Below are positions 20,606-32,411 of a stretch of 64,000 nucleotides of DNA, piece by piece. The DNA comes from Hemileia vastatrix (Eukaryota; Basidiomycota; Pucciniomycetes; Pucciniales; Zaghouaniaceae): contig JASXTE010000008.1 of the NCBI GenBank assembly GCA_030280995.1, forward strand, positions 8,003,712 through 8,067,711, written 5' to 3'. The position numbers were made by a program, and so were the translations under genes. Below the pieces are notes generated by a model. The model worked only from the letters and a program-made list of their open reading frames with translations. It had not been told where the DNA came from and made no database searches. Positions within the stretch are counted from its first letter, which is position 1; every line of letters begins with the position of its first letter.

Positions 20606-21460
20606 CATCAACCACATGACTTAATTTTTTGCTGCAAACAGGAATCAAACCTTACTCCAAAGTTTAGGTTCATATTTTGGCAATAGTCATATATATTTGT
20701 GGTAATTATATTGATTACTATTCATGGGTCACTTTGCACTTTTCATAGTTTATGTATATCTTTTTACTCAGCACTCTGTAAGTGGCATTAACTTGCTCAT
20801 TTTACAGGGGGAGGTGCCTGGTAAATAAATTTTTTTTTTCCATGTTGACCAAGATAGAACTATATTTTTCTTAGTCCTAGATGTGATATCAAATTTTTTT
20901 AAATTATTTATATTATATTTTCTTTTATTTCAGTTGACCTTTTTCCTGATAAATTAAAATAATATATTATTGTTTCAGTTGACAAATAGTCCTGGAAATA
21001 AATTAGTATTAAAAATTAATTAAAATTAATTTTATTAAAATTATTTCACTTGACAATAAGTCCTGATAATTAGATTATTTATGTTGACATCAAGTCCTTA
21101 TAATTAAAATTATTTTCAGTTGACATTAAGTTCTGGTAATTAAAATTTTTCAGTTGATTTTAATCCTGATAATTATCAAAATTTACATTACTAATTAAAA
21201 ATTAATTTTATTATTTCAGTTGATTTATTTTAATCCTGGCTATAAAATTTTATCTTAAATTAATAAAAATTGTGAATATTATTTGAGTTGATTTTTGTCC
21301 TGAAAAACATTATATTTTAAATTATTCCAGTTGATTTCAAAATCCTGATAATTAATTATATAGTAGAATTTTTTTTCTCTTATTTTTCTTTAAATAAAGC
21401 AAAAACAATAACTAATTAATTCTTAATATTTCTTTCTCTCAGTTCAGGTTAACTTAAACT
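20606..21460 (+). other. Leader of element C with tandem GTTGA..GTCCTG repeats
   Basis: Between 20935 and 21350 the motif TTTCAGTTGAC followed after 5-15 bases by GTCCTGATAATTA recurs about eight or nine times at 35-60 bp spacing (for example 20925, 20980, 21045, 21080, 21115, 21150, 21215, 21285, 21325). The leader of B (28560-28930, read on - strand) carries looser versions. No protein is encoded. Confidence 0.65.
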
Positions 21461-21759
21461 ATGACTGATCAAGGTGCTTCTGCTGGCCGTGATAAGGAAC
21501 TGGACTTAATTGCTATGATGAAGCTTCATCTTTAAGTTCCCCTTTGACTAAAAAATTGGCTCAAATTAATCAATTACTGGACCAATAATGATGTAGAAAT
21601 GCAGGAGGTGGAAATATTACTGGAGACAACTGCTCAGGACCAAAAGCCTTCTATCAACCCCCCAGAAGAGCTTCCAAAAGGCTTCAAAATAAAAAAGATT
21701 CCCTTAAATCAGTAAGTCAAAAATCTCTCCACTCACATCAAGGAATTGAGGACAGAAAA
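21461..21759 (+). pseudogene. Gag N-terminal part of element C
   Basis: ATG at 21461 (MTDQGASAGRDKELDLIAM). Stops follow at once, then the recognisable block KGFKIKKIPLNQ, VKNLSTHIKELRTEN (about 21675-21759), matching B gag RGIKIKNIPLEQ and NNLSSHIKELRAES. The frame resumes at 30371 after element B (ENLKLRSKKDSLEEKV). The last five bases, 21755-21759, are the left GAAAA target copy. Confidence 0.8.
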
Positions 21760-22935
21760 TATCAGCCGGACATCTAGAAGAATGAAGAAAATAATAGAGA
21801 TAATAGAAGGAGGAAGGGGAATTTTGAACTAGTAAAGTAATATTAAATAAAATAATTGTAATTTAGGGGAGTAAGAAGACAGGATAGTTTAGAATTGACA
21901 AAGTTTTAAGGGTTAATTTAAATTGTAAAATATTATAATTGACAATAAATGTTCAAATTGAGACAGTTCAATAATAGTATTATAAATCTTAAGGGCAACC
22001 TATAATTATTTATGTAGTATTTAAATTAGATGTATTGAACTAATAAAAATAGTAAATAAAAGAAATATATTTAAAATATGATAAGTGAGTGTATAGTAAG
22101 TGATGATCTATCAGAGAGACTTCTAAAGCCTTTTTATAGGCAAGAGGACCTTCTAAAGCGCTACAAATATAATTACAAGAGTAAAATGAAGTGAAAGAAA
22201 TAATTAACAAATTTAATTAAAAAACAATTAAAATAAATCCGTGATTAAACAAATATTTGTTTTCATCAGATATTTCTAAAAAAGAATAAAATTAATATAA
22301 CAAATAACTACGTGAGTATGGAAAATAAGAACTATGAGAAAGAATTCTAAAGAGGGAATACAAATAGCTAAAAAAGTATAATTAAAATAAAAGGAATTAT
22401 TTTTATGTGTTTAAATAATCTTCACTCAGTATAAGCAATGGTAAGTTAACTATTTCAAGTAAATTAACTATTAAATTTATTGCACAACTAATTAAATTAA
22501 TAAAGAAATCTTTTTAAGATGAGAAATTTAAATTTAATCATATTAAATTAATTTAGTAATATAAGTGACACCATTAAGGGTCAAGGAAGCGCCAAATATT
22601 GATGGATATTATTATATGATAAGTTGTATTTAGTTTATATAAATGTTATTATTAAAATTGTAATTACAGTGTAAACTAAACTTCCACTTTTAATATAATT
22701 TTGAATAATTTATTTATACATACAAATTACGCCATGATATTATACAATATTTTATTTGTTTATGTAATACAATTTATTTAATAATAAAATTAAGTATAAT
22801 ATTTATTTTATTTATTCACAAAATAATTATAATTTTATTTAAATAATTTTTTGTAATTACATAAATTTATTCCTCTATATGATTACAGTAATTTATTGTA
22901 TAAATTACTGGACTCCTGAGATAGCCTGGCTGACA
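21760..22935 (-). repeat. 3' LTR of B
   Basis: 1176 bp. On the - strand TGTCAGCCAGGCTATCTCAG to CCGGCTGATA. The end is TA, not CA, in both LTRs. A TATA-like GCCTATAAAAAGG lies at about 22140 (- strand). Confidence 0.93.
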
Positions 22936-22947
22936 CTCCCTCACTCT
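22936..22947 (-). other. Polypurine tract of B
   Basis: The - strand reads AGAGTGAGGGAG directly before the LTR start TGTCAGCC, as expected for the plus-strand primer of a Ty3 element. Confidence 0.75.
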
Positions 22948-22967
22948 AAAAAACAATAAAAAAAATG

Positions 22968-25900
22968 CTAAGATTTTTTCTTTTTATACATTTTTAACAG
23001 AGTAGAGAGATTTGAAGTTTCCTTTCCTGGTATCCATGCATCATGTTGAGATGACTTGTTCTTAAATCTCAATAAATATTCAATACCTCTTTCAGAAGTG
23101 ATAATTCTATCATTGAGAATTTTATCAATTTCTGCAGTTTCTGTAACTTCCTGAGGGTTTTTCTTAGGTCTTCCCCTTCTTTTGGGAAATAAGTCACTGT
23201 TGGAAGTATAAGGTTTAAGCAAAGAAATGGGAAAAACAGGATGTTTTCTATCATATGGAGAATACAATACAACTTCTACTGCATTATAACCAACCATTCT
23301 TTTAACAAAAAATGGTCCTAAAAAAGGATCTTTTAATTTGTTGTTACCTTGTAAATTTAAATGGACGGTAGATATCAACACTTCATCACCCTTTTTAAAT
23401 GTGTATTCTTTATGGGATTTATCCCATCTTTTCTTTTCATATTCAAATGCTTTCTCAATACAGCTTTGAGCATGTTTTCTGCATAGCTGTTGCATTTGCA
23501 TAAAATATTTTACACCAGGATGTAGTTCCAACTTAGGTAATTTATTATTGAGAATTTGCGCAAGATTATTTGGGACATAACCTAACAAAAGCTCAAAATG
23601 CTTTTTCTCTGTGACAGAATGAACAGTGCTATTATATGCAAATTCAAGACCAGGCAAAAGAGTGACCCAGTCATGAGTAAATCTGTCATTGTCTTTATAT
23701 TCTAAACCAAAGGCAAAATACCTTCTAATCATATCTTTCAGAGTTTGAATAATCCTTTCAGCTAGACCATCTGTCTGAGAATGATGAGCTGTAGATAACT
23801 TTAACTCACAGCCACAAATATCCATTAAAGAGGTCCAAAACTCAGAAGTAAATTTTGGATCTCTATCAGAGATAATGGATTTTGGGAATCCAATAATATT
23901 AAACATGGAAGACCATCATAAGTAAGCTAATTCTTTTGTGGATACATCTTTGTGGGTTGGAATAAACTTACACATTTTTGTGAATCTATCTACTATCACC
24001 CAACAAGAGTTATACCTGTCTTTACCTGCTACAGGAAGACCAGTGACAAAATCCATGTTAATTATTTTCCAAGGAGTATTAGGTGCTTCAATATGTTGTA
24101 GTAAACCTGCTCTCTTACCTGTCAACCTTTTAGATTTTTGGCAAGAATCACAAGATTCAACATATAATTTTGTATCTTCAGACATATTAGCCCACCAAGC
24201 ATTGTTTTTGATTCTAATCAATGTTTTTTCTATATCAAAATGACCAGCTAATATGTCATCATGACAAAGTTTGAGGATAGTTTCTCTCATAGAAGGGGCA
24301 ATAACAATTACAATAGTCAGCTTTCTTCTATAATAAATATAACCATCTTCCATAGAAAACTTTCCTTCCATCAAAGCACTTTGATATTTTTCAGGAAGAG
24401 TTTTAATCAATGCTTGAATTGAAGCATTCTGAGGATCATTTAAGATAGTAACTAATTTATTTAAATCAGAATCCTTATCATATGAGTCCAGTATTAATTG
24501 TAATAAATATTCTTCCATATCAACTATAAATATACGATGGATATGAACCGTATCATCTTCAGGCACATAAGCAGAATTGGAGTCATTATTTGGCAGAGGC
24601 AGTCTGGACAACATGTCAACATTGGAGTGAAAATTTCCAGCTCTATGGATAATTGTCATCCGTCCTCTGTACTCTTGAACAGCAAGTTGCCCCCTGAACA
24701 TATGTCTATTAAGTGTTTTTAGGTTTAAGAGGGACTTTACAGCACTACAGTCAGTTACCAATTCAAACTTTTGGTCATCTAGATAGTAATGAAGTTTCTC
24801 AAGAGCCCAGACAACTGCTAATCACTCTAGTTAAGTGGAACCATATTTCAATTCACTATTTTTCAAGGTTCTTGAAATATAACAAATTACAACTTCTGAG
24901 GTTTTATCATTAATAATTTGTTTATGGTGTAAGGCGGCACCCAGACCAACAAAACTAGCATTTATATACAGGACAAATGGTTTGTAAAATTTTGGAAGAG
25001 CTAAGATAGGGGCTGTCATTAAGCAACTTTTTAAAGTATCAAAAGCTTTTGGACAGTCACTATTTCAGATGAATGCTACATCTTTCCTAGTGAGTTTGGT
25101 ACGAGGTAAGGCTATAACCTGATAATTTTTAATATATTTCCTGTAATAGCCACACATACCCAAAAAACTTTGGATTTCTCTTACAGAAGTTGGTTCTTTC
25201 ACATTTTGAATTGCAGCAACTTTGTTTTGGTCTACACAAATCTGTAGGCCTGACACAACATGACCAAGGACTTTCAAAGATTGAAAACCAAATTTACACT
25301 TTTTCAAGGACAAGGTCATATTGATTTCATCCATTTTTTGAAAAACTCTATTCAAGTGAACCATATGTTCATCAAAAGTTTTAGAAAAAACTATGATATC
25401 ATCAATATACACCATGAGCCATCCTTCAATGATTTCCTGATGGAAAGTGTTATCCATGACTTTTTGGAAAACTGAAGGGGAATTTTTGGGGCCAAATGGA
25501 ATTCTAATATACTTATATATTCCCATATGAGTAGCAATAAGCAAAAAATTCTGTGAATTTTTCTCAACTGGAACTTGATGATACCCTTTGTTACCATCCA
25601 GACAACTAATAAATTTAGCACCTTGAAAGGTAGCATGAATTGAAGTAATTCTGGGTAATGGATAAATACCATCAACAGTACTAGTGTTTAATGCCCTGTA
25701 ATCTCCACATAATCTAGATTTATCTTTTTCATAAGAAATCAAGACTGGGGAGATGACACAATATTGGGGGGTGACATCCACTTTTTCAATGATGTTCATT
25801 TTTAATAATGTGGCAATATTATCTTCAATATCCTTTCTTTTTGTTGGAGAAGCAGGATATGGTTTTTTCCTAAGAGTAGGAGGAATATCATTCAAGTTAA

Positions 25901-26525
25901 AGGATAAGGTAATTTTCATTTCTTCCTGAACACTTCCCAAGACATGAGAACCATGAGCAAAAGCCATAGGGAAAGAAGTAATTGAGGCAATTATAGAATA
26001 CTTCTCTTCACTAGTTAACTGATCACCAAAAGAAGCAGTATTTATTTCATTTAATAAATAATCCATCACAATTGTTGGTCTGCCTTTACACTGGATTAGT
26101 GAGTTACAAGACTTTAACAGATGCCCAGAAGGTCTTCTAGGGGAGGAAATTTTGAATTTTCTTTTGCCATTCACTCCCAAGGTGAAGCAATTATTTGCTG
26201 GGTCCAATTTAACACCAAACATGGTCAAAATATCATTTCCCATAATAAAACAATTGCTCAAGTTATCATTTTTCATAACCACAAACTCACAAATAGCTCT
26301 GACAAAACCACCATTTTATTTGTAGAATACAGAGGTTTTGTATTTGCCAATAGGAATTAAGGTAGAACCATACCCTCTCCATTTTTCAGAATTTATAGGT
26401 ATTAATTTATTCAGATAATCCTTGTCTACTGAAGCTAAAGCTTTTTCAGACACTACACTTCCTCCAGCACCAGAATCAAGAACTACATCAACATTTTTAC
26501 CATTAATGATAACAGGTGCCTTCAA
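22968..26525 (-). pseudogene. Ty3 pol of B: protease, RT, RNase H, integrase, chromodomain
   Basis: A single frame with about five stops. Protease VVLDSGAGGSVVSEK (near 26480), RT with LCGDYRALN (near 25700), LMVYIDDIIVFSK (near 25400) and LGHVVSG (near 25255), the RNase H region (about 25000-24700), the integrase HHCC block (HDDILAGHFDIEKT near 24260; CDSCQKSKR near 24140), the integrase core (WKIINMDFVTGLP near 24060; SDRDPKFTSEFW near 23870; AERIIQTLKD near 23760) and a C-terminal chromodomain (EIDKILNDRIITSERGIEYL to about 23000). Catalytic residues appear intact. Stops at about 26315, 25064, 24830-24820 and 23915; that at 25064 turns the Trp of FVWNS in C into TGA. Confidence 0.95.
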
Positions 26526-26599
26526 AGGGGATATGGCTATAGGATTTTAGTAATATCTTTAATTATCTCAGCATTTTCTACTGAAGATAAATCCAATAA

Positions 26600-28511
26600 T
26601 CATTCTTCAGATATATTATCTAAATAATGGACATCTTGTTCCAACATGAAAACATCTTTACTGGATTCATTGTCATAGGAGATATTACTTTCACAGTCAC
26701 TAGAAGAATCATTGACATTCATTTCAACTTCATCAGTGTCCTCATTGTGTTCAACAAGAATAATTTTCTTGTCACAAACAATACCCTTTTTCCATGGTTT
26801 TTTACACTTATAACAAGTATTTGTTGCAAATTTTTTAGGTGCAACTGGTGCAGAGGGTCTACCAGATTTTTCTGGGAGCTTGGTAGAGGGTTTATTCTGA
26901 TCATTAAAAGGTTTACTAAGGTAATTCTTAGGTTCATATCTATGGTTGAGTAGAACCCCATTACAAATGTTAATGAAAGAAGAATGTTCTTTTACATGCT
27001 CAGTTCTAGCTACAATTAAATCTCTAAGAGAATTTGGCAATTTATACAAAATTTTATCTCTCCAAATATCATAATCCATTTTTGGATCAATTGCTCTCAG
27101 GATTTTTGTTACTTTCATCAGAAAAATAATGGGTTTTTCAAAAGAAGAGGATATATATCTAGTATTCTCATACAGTCTTTTCTGAGCCAACCTGAATTTT
27201 GAACCACCAAATTGATTCTCAATCAAGGATTTCCACTCATTCCATGTATAATGGTTATTATCCAATAGAACAGATTCATACCACAACAAGGCTACATTGA
27301 AAAATAAAGAAATTAGCTTAGAAACAATTTCCTCATCTGGTAGTTTATAAGATCTCTTTAAATTATCAATCCTTTGTATAAAGTGTTGCCAATCAGATGA
27401 AGAATCACCATCAAAGGTAGGATATTGATCCAACTTAGGCCAATTTTTCTGGCTACTGGAATGTTCCATCCTATGGTTTGAATTATTCAAGGTTATCAGT
27501 TCCTGAAGTCTTGAAAGGTGTTCAGATATTTCATTATTCACAGAGGCAGCTGGCTCATGGTGAGCAGTAAATTTCTTTCTGTTTGATGCAATAGATTTTT
27601 CAGAATTAATATCAGCTGGTAAAATTTGTACATTACAAGGGAGAGAAGAACTACTCTGTTCAGGCTGTTTATTATTAAGACTAACAGCAGTTTTAGCACT
27701 ATTTTTTAATTCATGATAATGAGTATCCTGGACAGTTTGTAATGCAGAAAATTGTTTCTCCAGGTCAGATAATTTATTTCTCAAATCAGGAATGTAACAC
27801 TACGCAATATAGGGGGTGGACTTGCTAGCAAGTCCTCAACCTGAACTCAGATGGAACTCAGACTGAACTCATACTGAACTCATGCTGAACTCTACTTGGA
27901 CACCCACCTAAAACTGTTCTGCTGAGTGGTGTTCATCCCTGATTGTATGGTTCCTTTATCAATAGCTCAATGTGTGCTCAATCTGTGGTGAGTTTGGGTC
28001 CAAGGTTGCGGACTCACTAGCAAGTCCGCCCCCCATATTGCGTGGTGTAAGATAGTTGATCATTAATCCTAGAAATAGATAAAACATTTCTGTCCTCATC
28101 TACAGAGCATTTATTACTCAAATTCTGAGAATCAATTTTCAATTTTCTTAATTCACTGTGCAAAACCATATTGTCATTCTTTAAAGTAGTATTTTCATCT
28201 TTTAGATTATCAACAGTTATGCTTTCTGCTCGCAGTTCCTTTATATGGCTTGACAGATTGTTTACCTGCTGTTCTAGAGGAATATTTTTTATTTTTATAC
28301 CTCTGAGTGGATTGTCCTGATGTACCTGAGGTTTTACTTCTTCAGAGTTTTTAGGTGAGAGGGGTTTGTCACTTCTCCTGACATTTCTATTTCCTGAAGG
28401 TTTTTTGTCAGCTGAATTATTTTTGTAAGATACTTTGGGGGAACCTACAGATTCAGTGTCAACATCTACTTCAGTCTCAACCACATGTAAGTTATCCATG
28501 CTTTTAGCCAA
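26600..28511 (-). pseudogene. Gag of B, split by a MITE
   Basis: Starts at 28511 (MAKSMDNLHVVETEVDV). A coiled-coil-like region (about 28260-28100) is followed by the MITE 27798-28047. The main gag domain follows at about 27450-26990 (WPKLDQYPTFDGDSSSDW, LLWYESVLLDN), then a CYKCKKPWKKGIVC zinc-knuckle-like motif near 26810 in which Lys stands at the usual His. It ends at 26600. In element C the corresponding frame runs on into protease, so the frame change between 26600 and 26525 is a mutation and not programmed frameshifting. Confidence 0.88.
27798..28047. mobile_element. 250-bp MITE with CACYAC ends (copy 2) in B gag
   Basis: Same family and length as 8675-8924 but in reverse orientation. 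Ends CACTACGCAATATAGGGGG and CACCACGCAATATGGGGGG, flanked by TAA at 27795-27797 and 28048-28050. It interrupts the gag frame, so it was active after B had inserted. It contains TGAACTCATAC-type 11-bp repeats. Confidence 0.93.
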
Positions 28512-29195
28512 ACTACTGGAAATTTAAGACTGTGAAAAAGGAGAATCAAAATTAATTCAGATATAAATTGTTAATTCAAAATAAAATATAATCAATTGGA
28601 TTTAAAAAAAATATTTTTTATTAAAATTCAATTAATTATAAAATAAAATGTAATACAAATAAATGAAATTACAATTATTAAAAATTAATAACAGTTAAAA
28701 TGGGACCAACCAATAAGGTTTAAGAAGTCAACCAAAATAATTAATACCAAAATTAATTCAATGGTAAAATTGGGACTAAGTACTGAGTACTATTATGGTC
28801 AACCAATATTCAAAAAATAATAATAAAGTTAATTTAATAATTTATTAAATATTTATTGTCTTCTAGGACTAAGATTTTTACTCTATTATGGTCAACTAGG
28901 AAAAATAAATTAATATAATGAAAACTTACACTCAGTGAGTCAGCAATTAAGCCACAAACACTGTTATTTCAGTAAAAATATAGTACTATGAGTGAGAGGT
29001 GCAAAGATGAACTTACTATAGTGATCGTAAAATCACTTCAGAATAATATATAATTTAATGTAATATAAACCTAAACTATTGAACCCAAGTTTGAAACACG
29101 GTTGCCGCAAAAAATTTACTTTTTGGGTTGGGTGGTCCGTGCGCTTTGTCGTTCATTTCCAGGTGTCGTCGTCGTCCTTCGGAAAGGCCCTCAAT
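28512..29195 (-). other. Leader and primer-site region of B
   Basis: Immediately inside the 5' LTR the - strand reads ATTGAGGGCCTTTCC, comparable with C and D1. An AT-rich leader with GTTGACCATAATAG and TAGTCC motifs (for example near 28900 and 28795) follows, related to the repeats in the C leader. No open reading frame of note. Confidence 0.6.
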
Positions 29196-30370
29196 TATCA
29201 GCCTGACGTCTAGAAGAATGAAGAAAATAATAGATATAATAGAAGGAGGAAGGGGAATTATGAACTAGTAAAGTAATATTAAATAAAATAATTGTAATTT
29301 AGGGGAGTAAGACGACAGGATAGTTGAGAATTGACAAAGTTTTAAGGGTTAATTTAAATTGTAAAATATTATAATTGATAATAAATTTTCAAATCGCAAC
29401 AGTTCAATAATAGTATTATAAATCTCAAGGCAACCTATAATTATTTATGTAGTATTTAAATTAGATGTATTGAACTAATAAAAATATTAAATAAAAGAAA
29501 TATATTTAAAATATGATAAGTGAGTGTATAGTAAGTGATGAGCTATCAGAGAGACTTCTAGAGCCTTTTTATAGGCAAGAGGACCTTCTAAAGCGCTACA
29601 AATATAATTACAAGAGTAAAATGAAGTGAAAGAAATAATTAACAAATTTAATTAAAAAACAATTAAAATAAATCCGTGATTAAACAAATATTTGTTTCCA
29701 TCAGATATTTCTAAAAAAGAATAAAATTAATATAACAAATAACTACGTGATTATGGAAAATAAGAACTATGAGAAAGAATTCTAAAGAGGGAATACAAAT
29801 AGCTAAAAAAGTATAATTAAAATAAAAGGAATTATTTTTACGTGTTTAAATAATCTTCACTCAGTATAAGCAATGGTAAGTTAACTATTTCAAGTAAATT
29901 AACTATTAAATTAATTGCACAACTAATTAAATTAATAAAAAAATCTTTTTAACATGAGTAATTTAAATTTAATCATATTAAATTAATTTAGTAATATTAG
30001 TGACACCATTAAGGGTCAAGGAAGCGCCAAATATTGATGGATATTATTATATGAAAAGTTGTATTTAGTTTTTATAAATGTTATTATTAAAATTGTAATT
30101 ACAGTGTAAACTAAATTTCCAATTATAATATAATTTTGAATAATTTATTTATACATACAAATTACGCCATGATATTATAGAATATTATATTTGTTTATGT
30201 AATACAATTTATTTAATAATAAAATTAAGTATAATATTTATTTTATTTATTCACAAAATAATTATAATTTTATTTAAATAATTTTTTGTAATTATATAAA
30301 GTTATTCCTCTATATTATTACAGTAATTTATTTTATAAATTACTGGACTCCTGAGATAGCCTGGCTGACA
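29196..30370 (-). repeat. 5' LTR of B
   Basis: 1175 bp, matching the 3' LTR end to end. The - strand runs from TGTCAGCCAGGCTATCTCAG (30370) to TCAGGCTGATA (29196). TATA-like GCCTATAAAAAGG at about 29575. Confidence 0.94.
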
Positions 30371-32411
30371 GAAAACCTCAAGCTGAGGTCAAAAAAAGAT
30401 TCTCTAGAAGAAAAAGTAAGAAAGATACAGTCCTTCCTTCAAGAGAAGAGGAGACCTCCTCCTCCCAGTGACTTTCCACGATTGGCTCCCCAGCAACCAG
30501 AAAAGGTGGAAGTGTCAAAGTGGTAGTGGGATTATCTTTCCCAGCAACAGCAACCTCAAATGCCTTAGGCAGGTCCGTCAAGAACCAATCAGTTCAACCC
30601 CACACCTCCTCACCCTTATCAAGGAGGAAGAAAGAGAAAAAACATCCACATTCAATTCTTTCCCAAGCCTTGGTAAGCCCATCTATTGAATCTCAAGTAC
30701 CATTTTTTGTTGCTGATTGAGTTCCTTCAGGTAATTATGGAAGAGGAGATGAAACTGTGAGACCAGTATAGACTGATAGTAGTAGACAAATTGCTCAATA
30801 TCCTAATGTATCTAATACTTTGGTTTTGATTGCTACTTCAATGATAAATCCTGATATGGCTGTTATTGATGAGACACTTGATCCTGAGTTTTATGAGAGT
30901 CTGGAAAGTTATTTGGTTTCCCTATTGAGAAATACTCCAGATGTGGCAAAAATTAATGATGAATATTTGAGGGATATTATTGCTATACAAAATCATATTA
31001 TGAACAACATGCAATTGACTCAGAAATTTAATAGTTTGCTAACTGAACAGGGTTATCAATCATTGAGGGGTGAATTACAGAGAGTTTCTGATGATTTATT
31101 TAATTACAAAGTAGCTCATGAAAAGAATGTTTCTTTATGACAAAATATAAAAAATGATTTGTTCAAATTACAAGATACTGTGTCCATCTGTTTCCAGGAG
31201 CTAGAGGGACATAAGTTGAACTTGAAAAGATTAAGTGACCATTATTCATCTTTTCAAAATAAGAACCAGTTATCTTTTTCAACCATCAATGAGAGTTTAT
31301 CTAGTCTTCCAAGAGTGAAAACCAGATTAACAACCATTAAAGAGAAATTGAATTCATTGTTTCATTAACAAAATTTTTCTGAAATTTCTTTGAAAGAACA
31401 TATGGTGCAGGATACCCCAAGTTTACCTGTTCCTAGTTCATCCAAAGTGAAATTATTTCAAGAAATGCCTGTTGATATCACTGAGTTTCCATCACAAATT
31501 GATGTTGTACCAGGATCTTCCACAGAAGGATTAAACAATGAAATTACTGCCCAATTGAAGAAGTAAAGCTCCTTCTTACTCAGAAATAGGCTTGTACTAG
31601 GGAGACTACTTCAAATCATAAGAATTGGCCAAAACTTTACCAGTATCCAACATTTGATGGTAACTCTTCTTCTGATTGGAATCAATTCATTTGCAGAATT
31701 GATAACTTAAAAAATTCTTACAAACTCCCAGATGAGGAAATTGTGTCTAAATTAATTTCTTTATTTACCAATGTAGCCCTTATGTGGTATGAATCTGTTC
31801 TCTTGGATAAGAATGACTACTCATGGGAAGATTGGAAAAAATTAATTAGAGCACAATTTGGTGGCTCCAAGTTTAGGATACCTCAACAAAGACAGTATGA
31901 AGAAACTAGATATAGCTCTTCTATTGATAAACCTATTTAGTTTATAATGAAACTTGTAAAAATCTTGAGGGCAATGGACCCAAATATGGAGTTTGAGTTA
32001 TGGAAGGACAGGATCCTCTATAAATTACCCATGTCTTTGAGAGACTTGATAGTTGCTTGGACTGAGTTCTCCATAGAACCTTCTTCTTTCATTAATACTT
32101 GTAATGAGATCCTTCTAAAAAACAAGTATGATGCCAGAAGATTCATTCCTAGAACTCATTTGGAGAAACACTCCAATTACCAACAGAAACCTCTGGAAAA
32201 GGTTGGTAAACCTTCTGCCCATTTTGCACCTAAAAAGTATGCAACAAACAATTGCTTCAAAAGCAGCAAGCCTTGGCAGAAAGGCCATGTTTAAGACAAG
32301 AAGATCAATCTTGTTGAACAAACTGAGGAACATGCTGATAACACAATAGCACTAGATGATAACTCAAGTGATTGTGCCAGCAATATTTCATATGAATCTC
32401 AGCATGAAAAT
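30371..32411 (+). pseudogene. Gag of element C, part after the B insertion
   Basis: It resumes with ENLKLRSKKDSLEEKV (30371), a heptad-like region, then INPDMAVIDETLDPEFYESL (about 30845) and the main gag domain at about 31630-32100 (WPKLYQYPTFDGNSSSDW, LMWYESVLLDKN at 31782). The zinc-knuckle region is degraded (CFKSSKPWQKGHV at about 32255, followed by TAA where Cys is expected). Stops are spread throughout. Confidence 0.82.

Larger units (their letters stand above)
21760..30370 (-). mobile_element. Complete Ty3 chromodomain element B
   Basis: 8611 bp with two LTRs (21760-22935 and 29196-30370) and perfect 5-bp target duplications GAAAA at 21755-21759 and 30371-30375. Joining the flanks restores the gag frame of element C. 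The internal region reads gag, protease, RT, RNase H, integrase, chromodomain on the - strand. It is decayed by a MITE in gag, one frameshift between gag and protease and about five in-frame stops. In the first 280 bp compared by eye the LTRs differ at roughly 11 positions, so the insertion is not very recent. Confidence 0.96.

Noticed and set aside
26525..26600. Programmed frameshift between gag and pol of B
   Set aside because: The relative C has one continuous frame across this point, so the frame change in B is an indel.
29080..29170. Possible tRNA-like segment (GGTTGCCGC, GGTTC-type bases in the B leader)
   Set aside because: No cloverleaf could be drawn and the sequence is part of the retrotransposon leader.
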